From contig JAWKRB010000006.1 in the NCBI GenBank assembly GCA_041389885.1, forward strand, positions 62,001 to 126,000: a stretch of 64,000 nucleotides of DNA. The letters run 5' to 3'. Below the pieces are notes generated by a model. That model was given only the letters and a program-made list of their open reading frames with translations. It did not search any database and was not told the DNA's origin. The position numbers and the translations under genes were made by a program. Below are positions 7,675 through 14,918 of the stretch, piece by piece (the first letter of the stretch is position 1; every line of letters begins with the position of its first letter). Source of the stretch: JAWKRB01 sp041389885. GTDB lineage: Bacteria > Myxococcota_A > Polyangia > Polyangiales > Ga0077539.

Positions 7675-8943
7675 ATGAACCTCGATCGACGTCTCGCCTT
7701 CGCCGCCGTCTCGTTCTTGGGCTGCTCGTCGGAGCCCGCCACCGAGGCCACGTCGCTGCCGCCCGACGTCGCGCGGGTGATCCAGTCGCAGTGCGCGCCG
7801 TGTCACACCTCGCCGCCGCGCTATGGCGCGCCGATGCCGCTGACGAGCTACGCCGACACCCAGCGCGCGTCGCTGAGCAACCCCGCGCGGCCGGTCTGGC
7901 AGCTCATGGGCGAGCGGGTGCACGACGACGCTCGGCCCATGCCCCCGAGCCGGCTGAACGCTGAAGACCTCGGGGTGATCGACCGCTGGGTCGCCGCGGG
8001 CGCGCCGGGGTGCGCGGGGTCGAGCTGCGGGAGCGTGAGCGCCGCGCCGGCCCCCTCCTCGCCGCCGCTGCCGTGCACGCCGTCGCACCAGTTCACCGCG
8101 CACGCCGCCGGGGGCGCCGGCGCCTATCGCGTGCCCGGCTCGTCGGGGAACCTGAACAAGTGCTTCGCGTTCCGCTCGCCCTTCAACGGCGCCACGCAGG
8201 CGACGGCCTTCGCGGCGCGGGTCGACAACGCGCGGGTGCTGCACCACCTGATCCTCTTCGGCACCGACACGCCGCAGCGCGACGGCGAGGTCTTCGACTG
8301 CGACGGCAACATGCCCCGCGACGCTCGCTTTCTCGCGGGCTGGGCGCCGGGCAACCAGGGCTCGGTGATGCCCGACGACGTCGGCGTCGAGCTGCCGGGC
8401 TCGACCGGCTGGTTCATCCTCCAGGTGCACTACTGGAGCACCACCCCCGAGGCCGCCGACGACACGAGCGGCATTCGCCTCTGCACCACCGACACGCCGC
8501 GCCCCCACGTCGCGGCGGTGCACATGCTGGGGAGCCTCGACATCGCGATCCCGCCGCGCTCGCAGGCGACCGAGGTCCGCGGCGACTGCGTGCCCGTGGC
8601 GACCGGGCCCGTGCACGTCCTCGGCGCGACCGCGCACATGCACCGCCTCGGCCGCTCGCTGCGCACCGAGATCCTGCGCTCAGGCGGCGGCACCGACATG
8701 ATGCTCGACGTGCCGAGCTACAGCTTCGACAACCAGGTGAGCACCCCCCTCGACCTGGTGATCATGCCGGGCGACCGCCTGCGCACGACCTGCACCTTTC
8801 AGAACCCCACCAACGCCACGACCTACTTCGGCGAGCGCACCGAAGACGAGATGTGCTTCAACTTCGTGCTCGCCTGGCCCGCGGGGGGCCTCTCTGACGC
8901 GAGCGGCGGCTCGAGCCGCAGGTGCATCCGCACGGCGCGGTGA
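7675..8943 (+). CDS. PHM-like copper monooxygenase-domain lipoprotein with CxxCH motif
   Basis: A 422-residue lipoprotein (lipobox LGC at residue 17). Next comes a CAPCH motif (Cys40, Cys43, His44), which reads as a c-type heme site. The C-terminal about 290 residues resemble copper type II ascorbate-dependent monooxygenases (peptidylglycine hydroxylating monooxygenase fold): a His-His pair in VLHHLILFGTD, HxxH-type residues in FILQVHYW, AHMHRLG, and the Met-containing ending DEMCFNFVLAWPAGG. Such proteins hydroxylate C-H bonds using two copper atoms; the heme motif would supply electrons. The substrate is unknown. CAGGAGG gives a strong ribosome binding site. Confidence 0.85.
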   Translation: MNLDRRLAFAAVSFLGCSSEPATEATSLPPDVARVIQSQCAPCHTSPPRYGAPMPLTSYADTQRASLSNPARPVWQLMGERVHDDARPMPPSRLNAEDLGVIDRWVAAGAPGCAGSSCGSVSAAPAPSSPPLPCTPSHQFTAHAAGGAGAYRVPGSSGNLNKCFAFRSPFNGATQATAFAARVDNARVLHHLILFGTDTPQRDGEVFDCDGNMPRDARFLAGWAPGNQGSVMPDDVGVELPGSTGWFILQVHYWSTTPEAADDTSGIRLCTTDTPRPHVAAVHMLGSLDIAIPPRSQATEVRGDCVPVATGPVHVLGATAHMHRLGRSLRTEILRSGGGTDMMLDVPSYSFDNQVSTPLDLVIMPGDRLRTTCTFQNPTNATTYFGERTEDEMCFNFVLAWPAGGLSDASGGSSRRCIRTAR

Positions 8944-8955
8944 TACCATCGCGCC

Positions 8956-9300
8956 GTGTCTTCAGACGAGCTCTCGCGTCGGTTGAGCGAACTCAAGCTT
9001 CGGCGTGACAAGGTCTTCGCGCGCGTCTCGTGGTGGGAGAACCACCGCGCCGGCGCGCTGATGCCGATGGCCGCGCTCAGCTTCGCCGCGGGCTACGCCG
9101 CGGGCTACGGCGCGCACCTGGCCTTCTCGGTACCCTACCAGGTGGGCTACCTCGCGGGCGTCGCCAGCATGTTCGGCGCGGGGCGGGCGGTGGAGCGGTA
9201 CACCAACCCCGCGCAGCTCCCGCTCCTCGACGTGCTGGTGGCGAAGGCCGAGCGGCAGCTCAGAGAAGCGACGCGAGAAAGCCCCGCAGCGCGCGGTTGA
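8956..9300 (+). CDS. Small protein with Gly/Ala-rich membrane-associated helices
   Basis: A 114-residue protein with a charged N-terminal helix (LSRRLSELKLRRDKVFARV), a hydrophobic Gly/Ala-rich middle (MAALSFAAGYAAGYG and VGYLAGVASMFGAG) and a charged C-terminal helix. It starts at GTG 12 bases after the monooxygenase stop and probably shares its transcript. It overlaps the convergent alpha/beta hydrolase gene by 41 bp. No family recognised. Confidence 0.7.
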   Translation: MSSDELSRRLSELKLRRDKVFARVSWWENHRAGALMPMAALSFAAGYAAGYGAHLAFSVPYQVGYLAGVASMFGAGRAVERYTNPAQLPLLDVLVAKAERQLREATRESPAARG

Positions 9301-10006
9301 ACGCCTCGGGGGCCTCGAGGTTGGTCATGTGGCCCGCCCCGGCGATCTCGACCACCGCCGCGCCGGGGACCCGCGCGGCCATCGCCGCGTGCTCGGCCGG
9401 GGGCGTGACCGCGTCGTGCTCGCCGACGACGAAGAGCGTCGGGACCTTCACGCCCGGCAGGAGCTCCGTGGCGTCGGGGCGGTCGCGCATCGCGCGCAGG
9501 GCGAAGGCGATCGCCTCGGGGCGCTGCGCCGCGCCGAGCTCGCGCACCCGGTCCCGCGCGGACGCGGGGGCGCTCGGCGCGAGGAGGGCGGGGAGCATCT
9601 TCTCCACCAGCGCCGCCGCGCCGTGGCGGCTCACGAGGCTGCTGTTGAGGATCCGCCCGGCCTTCACCGCGGGGGGGTCGCCCGCGGCGCGGGTGTCGGC
9701 GAGCACCAGCGCGCGGAGCAGGCGCGGGTGCCGCGCGAGGAGCCGCAGCGCGACGTAGCCGCCGAGGCTGAGCCCGACGACCACGGCGGGGGGGCGACCC
9801 TCGAGGGCGCGCGCGACCGCGCTCGCGTACACGTCGAGACTCGGGGTCACGTCGGGGCCCGGGAGCGGCGCGGCGCCGAAGCCGGGGAGGTCCGGCGCGA
9901 GGCAGGTCCACCCGTCGAGGGAGAGCGCCTCGACCTGCGCGGACCACATGCGCGCGTCGAGCGGAAACGAGTGAAGAAACATCACCGGAGGACGCGACGC
10001 GCTCAT
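9260..10006 (-). CDS. Alpha/beta hydrolase
   Basis: A 248-residue alpha/beta-hydrolase-fold enzyme. It has the HxxP-like oxyanion segment FLHSFPLDARMW, the nucleophile elbow GLSLGG with Ser80, an acid in VVGEHDAVTPP and a His in GAGHMTNLEAP. The arrangement matches 3-oxoadipate enol-lactonase or esterase-like members, but the substrate cannot be read from sequence. An in-frame ATG three codons upstream (10015) is an alternative start. It is divergent from the Asp-box repeat protein with only 28 bp between start codons, and its 3' end overlaps the facing gene. Confidence 0.88.
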   Translation of the reverse strand: MSASRPPVMFLHSFPLDARMWSAQVEALSLDGWTCLAPDLPGFGAAPLPGPDVTPSLDVYASAVARALEGRPPAVVVGLSLGGYVALRLLARHPRLLRALVLADTRAAGDPPAVKAGRILNSSLVSRHGAAALVEKMLPALLAPSAPASARDRVRELGAAQRPEAIAFALRAMRDRPDATELLPGVKVPTLFVVGEHDAVTPPAEHAAMAARVPGAAVVEIAGAGHMTNLEAPEAFNRALRGFLASLL

Positions 10007-10034
10007 CGCGCGCATGCTACCCGAGGCTGCGGTC

Positions 10035-11393
10035 ATGCGTCGCTCGACACGAACCCTCGCGCTCTCGGTCGCGCTCCTCGCGGGCGGGGCGGCGCGCGGC
10101 AACGGGCGCTTTCCGACGGCGCAGCAGGTGGTCTTCGGCGCGGGCGAGCACGCCGGGCGGGTGACCTTCAGGGTGACCTTCGGGCTCCTGGTCTCGAACG
10201 ACGACGCGCGGAGCTTTCGGTGGCTCTGCGAAGAGGCGATGTTCTCGCCCGCCACGCCCGGCCCCGCCGTCGACCCCGCGGTGGAGATCGACGCGCAGGG
10301 GCGAACCCTCTTCGGGTACGGCAGCGGCGTGCGCGCGTGGAGCCCCGACGCGTGCGGGGTGCGCGTGCTCCCTGACCTCGCCGAGCGCGAGGTGATCGAC
10401 CTCGCCATCACCCCCGACCTCCGCACGATCTACGGCGTCGAGACCACCCCAGGGACGCGGCAGTGGGTGCTCCGCGCGAGCGCCGACGACCTCGCGTTCA
10501 CCCGCCAGGGCGCGGGCGTCGCCGGCGTGCGCCTCTCGACCCTCGACGTCGCGCCCTCGGACCCGCGGCGACTCTACGTCGGCGGGCTCGACGAGGGCAC
10601 GCGCGCCCCCGTCGTGCTGCGCAGCGACGACGCGGGCGAGACGCTGCTCCCGGTGAACCTCGCGCCGTCGCTCCTCGGCGACGAGGCCTTCGTCGCAGGC
10701 GTCGACCCGGTCACCGCGGACAATTTCTGGTTGCGTACCAACAGCGGCCTCGGCTCGACCCTGGTGCGCGTGCGCGGCGTGCAGGCGGAGGTCGTGGCGA
10801 GGAGCAGTGACGCGATGCTGGGCTTCGCCCGCTCGGGCGACGGGCGCACCGTCTGGTACGGCTCCGTGGCGGGGGGGCTGTTTCGATCGACCGACGGGGG
10901 AGACCTCTTCGAGCGCGTGAGCGAGCTCGCGATCTACTGCCTCGCCGTGAGGGAGGGCGAGCTCTGGGCCTGCGGAGACTGGCTGCGCGGTCCCTTCGCG
11001 CTGGGGCGGTCCGTCGACGGCGGGCGAAGCTTCACCCCGGTGCTGCGCTTCGAAGACGTCGCGGGCCCGGTGACCTGCGCGGGGGAGGGGGCCGCGAGCT
11101 GCGAGCCCCGCTGGCCCACGCTCCGCGACGACCTGCTCACGCCCCCCAGGCGCGACGCGGGCGCGCAAGACGCCGCCGCCCGCGACGCCGCCCGCGACGC
11201 CCCGAGCGCCGACGCCGGGGCCCTCGGCGAGCTCCGACCGCCCCCGCCGTCAGGGGGCTGCGCGTGCTCCGCGGTCGCCCCAGCCCGACGCCGTCCGCTG
11301 GCCCTCGCGCTCCTCGCCGCGGGGTGGACGATCGCCCGACGACGCCGTCGAAGCCGGGCCTCGGTGATTGCATTTGCGACACATTTGCAATAG
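10035..11393 (+). CDS. Secreted Asp-box (BNR-like) beta-propeller protein with MYXO-CTERM-like tail
   Basis: A 452-residue exported protein with a Sec signal (ALSVALLAGGAARG). It contains several Asp-box-like turns typical of BNR/sialidase-type propellers (SDDAGETLLP, STDGGDLFER, SVDGGRSFTP). The end of the protein has a Pro-rich linker, a GGCACS motif, a hydrophobic helix and an Arg-rich tail, matching the architecture of MYXO-CTERM surface-sorting signals. The role is probably surface-displayed binding. The stop codon and last codons overlap a palindrome that appears to be the operator of the downstream Fur-like gene. Confidence 0.82.
   Translation: MRRSTRTLALSVALLAGGAARGNGRFPTAQQVVFGAGEHAGRVTFRVTFGLLVSNDDARSFRWLCEEAMFSPATPGPAVDPAVEIDAQGRTLFGYGSGVRAWSPDACGVRVLPDLAEREVIDLAITPDLRTIYGVETTPGTRQWVLRASADDLAFTRQGAGVAGVRLSTLDVAPSDPRRLYVGGLDEGTRAPVVLRSDDAGETLLPVNLAPSLLGDEAFVAGVDPVTADNFWLRTNSGLGSTLVRVRGVQAEVVARSSDAMLGFARSGDGRTVWYGSVAGGLFRSTDGGDLFERVSELAIYCLAVREGELWACGDWLRGPFALGRSVDGGRSFTPVLRFEDVAGPVTCAGEGAASCEPRWPTLRDDLLTPPRRDAGAQDAAARDAARDAPSADAGALGELRPPPPSGGCACSAVAPARRRPLALALLAAGWTIARRRRRSRASVIAFATHLQ
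11367..11391. promoter_or_regulatory. Putative Fur/Zur-type operator 1
   Basis: A 25-bp palindrome whose outer arms are ATTGCA and TGCAAT, with TG and CA pairs placed symmetrically inside. The right part, 11374-11390, reads TTGCGACACATTTGCAA and fits the 17-bp pattern TTGCrwCrCrwTTGCrr, also found before arsR and before the TonB receptor. It lies 71 bp upstream of the Fur-family gene and overlaps the stop codon of the gene before it. Autoregulation by the Fur-like protein is inferred. Confidence 0.6.
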
Positions 11394-11462
11394 AGAGCCC
11401 CCTGCGCTCTGCTTCTGGGCTGTGCGTCGGTTTCGGTCGCGATGACACGTTGGAGGGCGACG

Positions 11463-11909
11463 ATGGCGAGCAAGGTGAGTTCAACGCCCGAGGAGGTTCG
11501 ACGGTTGATTCGCGACGCGGGGCTGCGGGTGACGTCGCCGCGGGTGGCGGTGCTGCTTCGCATGGAGCAGACGCAGGGGCCCGTGACCCACGCTGACATC
11601 GCCGACGCGCTCTCGCCTCAGGGCTGGGACCGGGCGACGATCTACCGCAACCTGACCGACCTCACCGAGGCGGGGCTGCTGCGGCGCACCGACATGGGCG
11701 ACCACGTGTGGCGCTTCGAGCTGGCGCGGGGCGACGCGAAGGGCCACGAGAGCGGGCTGCACCCGCATTTCGTGTGCAACGCCTGCGGCGACGTGACCTG
11801 CCTCGAAGACGACGCGATCGAGATCCAGGTCGGTCGCGGCGCGCCGAAGTCGCTGCGCGGGCTCGAGGTGGAGATTCAGGTCAAGGGGCGATGTGATAAC
11901 TGCGCCTGA
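11463..11909 (+). CDS. Fur-family metalloregulator (Zur-like)
   Basis: A 148-residue Fur-family repressor. The N-terminal winged helix (LRVTSPRVAVLLRM and WDRATIYRNLTDLTEAGLL) is followed by the dimerisation/metal domain. Metal ligands are visible: His81 in GDHVWRFE, His95, His100/His102, and the structural-zinc pairs Cys105-x2-Cys108 and Cys144-x2-Cys147. The protein resembles Zur or PerR; zinc is favoured because the next gene is a ZIP-containing permease three bases downstream. GGAGGG lies at a good distance before the ATG. A palindrome upstream suggests autoregulation. Confidence 0.92.
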   Translation: MASKVSSTPEEVRRLIRDAGLRVTSPRVAVLLRMEQTQGPVTHADIADALSPQGWDRATIYRNLTDLTEAGLLRRTDMGDHVWRFELARGDAKGHESGLHPHFVCNACGDVTCLEDDAIEIQVGRGAPKSLRGLEVEIQVKGRCDNCA

Positions 11910-11912
11910 CCC

Positions 11913-13652
11913 TTGAACGCCTCCCTCGCAACGACGCTCGGACTCTCCCTCGCCGGGCTCTCGGTGGGCCCTTGCCTCGTGGCGCTGGGGCGCTCCCGGG
12001 GGCGTTGGCGCGCGGGGGTCGAGGGCTTCTCCCTCGCGGTGGTCCCGGGGCTGATCGCGCTGCGGCTGTTCCCGCACGTGCTGGAGGAGCTCGGGGCGCT
12101 GGCCTTCGGCCTCGCCGCCGCGGGCTACCTCGCGCTGCGCCTGGCCGACCGACACGACCACGCGCGCGCGGATCACGCCTCGGGGGCGACCGCCGTGGGC
12201 GTCGCCATCGTGCTCCCCGCGCTCATCGCGCACGCGTTCACCGACGGCGCGGCGCTGGCGATGGCGGGCGCGTCGGGGGGGCGCGCGCACATGGGCCCCG
12301 AGCTCGCGGGCGCGCTGGTGCTCCACCGGCTGCCCGAGGGGATGTTCCTCGCCACGGCCCTGGTGCCGGCGCTGGGTTGGCGGCGCACGATCCACCGGCT
12401 CATGGCGATGGGGCTGGCGACGGTGCTCGGGGCCGCGCTGGGCGAGTCGCTCCTGCGCAGCGTGCCCGACGCGCTCTTCGACGGGGTGATGGCCTTTGGG
12501 CTCGGCGCCATGCTCCGCCTCGCGGTGCACGCGCACGACGCGGGGCCCGACGGCGCGAGCGCCCGCGCGGCGTCGGGGGCGGCGTTTCTCCTGGGCGTCG
12601 CGGCGCTGTTGGTCATCCCCGACCCCCACTCGATCCTCGACGCGGCGCACCCGCTGGAGCTCTCCTTCGCCCGCGCGGCGGTGGCGCTCTTCGTCGAGTC
12701 GGCGCCGGCGGTGCTGCTGGGCATCGTGGTGGCCGCGGCGGTTCGGCGCGTGCGCCTGCCCTTCCCTGGCTCTCGCCTGGCCGTCGAGGGGCGCTGGCGT
12801 CAGGCCGCGCAGGGGGTGATCTTCGGACTGCCGATGCCCATGTGCTCGTGCGGCGCGGTCCCCTCGGCGCGGGAGCTGCTGGGGCAGGGCGCGCCGCTGG
12901 GGGCGGTGCTGGCCTTCTTGATCGCCGCGCCCGAGCTCGACCTCGGCGCGATCGCGCTGTCGCAGGGTCTCCTGGGTCACGAGGTCACCCTCCTGCGCGT
13001 CGCGGCGGGGGCCCTCACGGCCCTGCTCGTCGGCGCCGCGCTGGGAGGCGCCGAGACGCCGCGGCCGCTGCCCGCCGCTCCGGTCGAGCCTGACCGCGGC
13101 GTGCTGCACGGCACCGCGCGCGCGACCGACCAGATCGCCGCGTGGTTCGTGCTGGGCATCGTCGCCGCGGCGACCCTCGAGGCGGCGGTGGCCCCGGGCG
13201 CTCTCGCCTCGGCGCCGAAGGCGCTGCGCTACGCCTTCGCGCTCCTCGGGGCGCTGCCGATGTACCTCGCGCCGCACGCGTCGATCCCCGTGGCCGCGGT
13301 GCTGGTTCACAAGGGGCTGGGTCTCGGTCCGGCGGTGGCGCTGCTCATGGGCGCGTCGGGGGCCAACTCGTGGGTCCTGCGGCTCATCGCCGAGGCGCGA
13401 GGGCGAGCCGCGGCCGCGCGCTTCGGCGCCGCGATGCTGGCGACCTCGGTGCTCGTGGGCGCGGCGCTGGAGCGGCTGGTGGCGGCCGACGCGATCCCCG
13501 AGGTGCACGCGCTCGCGGCGCACGACCACGGGGTCGTCGAGGTGGCCTCGGCGGTGGCGCTGGGCGCGTTGCTGGTCGGGAGCGTGCTGCGCAGCGGTCC
13601 TCGGCAGTGGTTCAAATCGTTGCAGCCGGTGCGGGCGGAGCACACGCACTGA
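11913..13652 (+). CDS. Fused ZIP-like / ArsP(DUF318)-like metal permease
   Basis: A 579-residue membrane protein with two recognisable halves. Residues about 1-240 look like a ZIP transporter, with paired motifs HAFTDG (107-112) and HRLPEG (138-143) matching the two metal-site helices of ZupT/GufA-type proteins. Residues about 255-575 look like an ArsP_1/DUF318 permease, with the hallmark MPMCSCGAVP (about 307-316) and the later APHASIPVAAV and MGASGANSW segments. It starts with TTG three bases after the Fur-like stop, so it is co-transcribed and probably metal-regulated. Direction and substrate are uncertain; zinc is inferred from the ZIP half and the regulator. Confidence 0.85.
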   Translation: MNASLATTLGLSLAGLSVGPCLVALGRSRGRWRAGVEGFSLAVVPGLIALRLFPHVLEELGALAFGLAAAGYLALRLADRHDHARADHASGATAVGVAIVLPALIAHAFTDGAALAMAGASGGRAHMGPELAGALVLHRLPEGMFLATALVPALGWRRTIHRLMAMGLATVLGAALGESLLRSVPDALFDGVMAFGLGAMLRLAVHAHDAGPDGASARAASGAAFLLGVAALLVIPDPHSILDAAHPLELSFARAAVALFVESAPAVLLGIVVAAAVRRVRLPFPGSRLAVEGRWRQAAQGVIFGLPMPMCSCGAVPSARELLGQGAPLGAVLAFLIAAPELDLGAIALSQGLLGHEVTLLRVAAGALTALLVGAALGGAETPRPLPAAPVEPDRGVLHGTARATDQIAAWFVLGIVAAATLEAAVAPGALASAPKALRYAFALLGALPMYLAPHASIPVAAVLVHKGLGLGPAVALLMGASGANSWVLRLIAEARGRAAAARFGAAMLATSVLVGAALERLVAADAIPEVHALAAHDHGVVEVASAVALGALLVGSVLRSGPRQWFKSLQPVRAEHTH

Positions 13653-13883
13653 GCCGCGCTCCGCGCGGTCGACGGCGCACGACCTCGAGGCGTTGCCAGT
13701 ACCTCTCGACAGGGGCTTGGAAGGGTTCCGCGCGAGGGCCGGGACCACGCTCCGCGCTGCCGCGCCCCCTTCTCCCAAGGGCGCGAGGTAGCGCGGTGCG
13801 GGCCCGCGGCGGAGGCGTCGAGGCGGGGGAGCTCGGGGTCCACGGCGTTGCGCGAGCTTCGCGCGCCGCGGGGCGTGAAGCGC

Positions 13884-14228
13884 TCAGGCGCTGGCGACGC
13901 TGCCGTGGTCGTCGCAGTGCGCGCCGTGGGGATGGTGCAGGTGCCCCGACACGAGGTAGTCGGTGTGGTCGCCGTGGGGGACGGCCTCGTGCCCGCAGCC
14001 CGGACCGTGCGCGTGCGCCGCGTCGTGGGCGCTGCACGCGTGGTCGGGGGTGCAGTCGGCGGGGTTGGCCGCGCTCACGTCGAGGCGGTGCTCGTCGACG
14101 TGGCCGCCGTGGGGATGGTGCAGGTGGCCGTCGTGGAGGTAGTCCACGTGGTCGGCATGGCGCACCGAGGCGTGGCCGCAGTCGGGGCCGTGGGTGTGGG
14201 TGTGGTCCTTGTGTTCGCTGCAGCTCAT
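13884..14228 (-). CDS. His-rich metal-binding protein with internal duplication
   Basis: A 114-residue protein with 27 His (24%) plus several Cys and Asp. It consists of two copies of a unit reading HGPxCGH...H.DH.DYL..GHLHHPHG.H, joined by a Cys-containing linker. No signal peptide or membrane helix is visible, so a cytoplasmic metal buffer or chaperone is likely. It is translationally coupled (ATGA) to the SmtB-type sensor in front of it. Its duplicated DNA (about 180-bp spacing, for example GTGGGGATGGTGCAGGTG at 13927 and 14107) shows that the doubling is recent or constrained. Confidence 0.85.
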   Translation of the reverse strand: MSCSEHKDHTHTHGPDCGHASVRHADHVDYLHDGHLHHPHGGHVDEHRLDVSAANPADCTPDHACSAHDAAHAHGPGCGHEAVPHGDHTDYLVSGHLHHPHGAHCDDHGSVASA

Positions 14229-14614
14229 GGTTCGTCCTCCTCGGGGTCGTGGGCGTGGGGCGCCTCGTCGGCGTGCTCCAGCGCGTTGGCGATCAGCTCC
14301 GCCACGTGGGCGTCGCTGAGCGCATAGAAGATGTGCTTTCCCTGTCGTCGTCGTCGGACCAGGCCCTCGGCGCGCAGCAGCCGGAGCCGCTGCGAGACCG
14401 TTGAGAGGCCCTCTCCCTCAGCGAGGTCGCTCACGCATCGCTCACCCGCCGCGAGCAGCGCGAGCAGACGAAGCCGCGAGAGGTCGCCCATCGCGCGAAA
14501 GATCGACGCCGCTCGCTCAAACGCCGCCGCGCTCGGCGCCCGCGGGAGCGAGGCCGCGGGGTGCTCAGGGTCGCCCGGCGTGCAGGTCAGGTCGTGCGAA
14601 GGAGAGGTCTTCAT
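14225..14614 (-). CDS. ArsR/SmtB-family zinc-type sensor
   Basis: A 129-residue ArsR-family repressor with the winged helix FRAMGDLSRLRLLALLAAGE...STVSQRLRLLRAEGLVRRRRQGKHIFYAL. The alpha-5 metal site is present: Asp101, His103, His114 and Glu117, the same spacing as the Zn(II)/Co(II) site of SmtB and CzrA. An alpha-3-type Cys60 is also present (ERCVSDLA), but the second Cys of the arsenic/cadmium motif is missing. It should release DNA when zinc or cobalt is high, inducing the coupled His-rich gene. A 16-bp inverted repeat and a Zur-like box lie upstream. Confidence 0.93.
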   Translation of the reverse strand: MKTSPSHDLTCTPGDPEHPAASLPRAPSAAAFERAASIFRAMGDLSRLRLLALLAAGERCVSDLAEGEGLSTVSQRLRLLRAEGLVRRRRQGKHIFYALSDAHVAELIANALEHADEAPHAHDPEEDEP

Positions 14615-14622
14615 TCAGTGCG

Positions 14623-14638
14623 TCAGTTGACCGACTGA
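14623..14638. promoter_or_regulatory. Inverted repeat TCAGT-N6-ACTGA, possible ArsR/SmtB operator
   Basis: A 5-bp inverted repeat with a 6-bp spacer lies 9 bases before the arsR start codon. It is nested in a wider imperfect symmetry, TTCAT (14610-14614) and ATGAA (14638-14642). Spacing and place fit an autoregulatory ArsR-family operator. Low certainty, because short repeats arise by chance. Confidence 0.4.
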
Positions 14639-14703
14639 TGAAGTGTGTAGGTGATGAATCAATGGCCGTCAATGGCCCTCGCGCAACGGGTTTCGCGGTG
14701 CAA

Positions 14704-14720
14704 TTGCAACGCAATTGCGG
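14704..14720. promoter_or_regulatory. Putative Fur/Zur-type operator 2
   Basis: The sequence TTGCAACGCAATTGCGG fits TTGCrwCrCrwTTGCrr. It is embedded in a larger perfect palindrome of two GCAATTGC blocks separated by AAC (14702-14720, counting the preceding GC). It is 90 bp upstream of arsR, whose operon makes the His-rich protein. Binding by the Fur-like protein encoded at 11463-11909 is inferred from the shared pattern. Confidence 0.5.
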
Positions 14721-14850
14721 GGGCTGAGGCGGAGGCGCCCGGACGACCCGACAGGCGCTCGCAGCAACGCCACGCCCGACCTTCACCCCCGAGCCGAGGG
14801 ACGCATGGGTCGCCGACGCGGCGCGCTTCACGAAGTGCATCGAGAAGTGA

Positions 14851-14880
14851 CGGGCCCGGGCGGGCCTGGGCGGGCCTGGC
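14851..14880. repeat. Three tandem 10-bp units CGGGCCYGGG
   Basis: Three consecutive near-identical 10-bp units, CGGGCCCGGG, CGGGCCTGGG and CGGGCCTGGC, lie in the intergenic DNA 39 bp before the 3' end of the DmeF-like gene. No function can be assigned; a transcription-slowing GC-rich element is possible. Confidence 0.6.
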
Positions 14881-14918
14881 TCCATGCAGGCGGTCGCAGC
14901 GGCGCTCAACCCTCGCCG

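Larger units (their letters stand above)
14615..14918. other. Intergenic region upstream of arsR
   Basis: No gene is apparent in these 304 bases. They hold the presumed arsR promoter, an inverted repeat next to the start codon, a Zur-like 17-bp box at 14704-14720 in a visibly AT-richer patch, and a three-unit G/C-rich tandem repeat close to the end of the DmeF-like gene. Confidence 0.7.

Noticed and set aside
13884..14228. Repeated GTGGGGATGGTGCAGGTG blocks considered as a mobile repeat
   Set aside because: They are in-frame halves of a duplicated His-rich protein.
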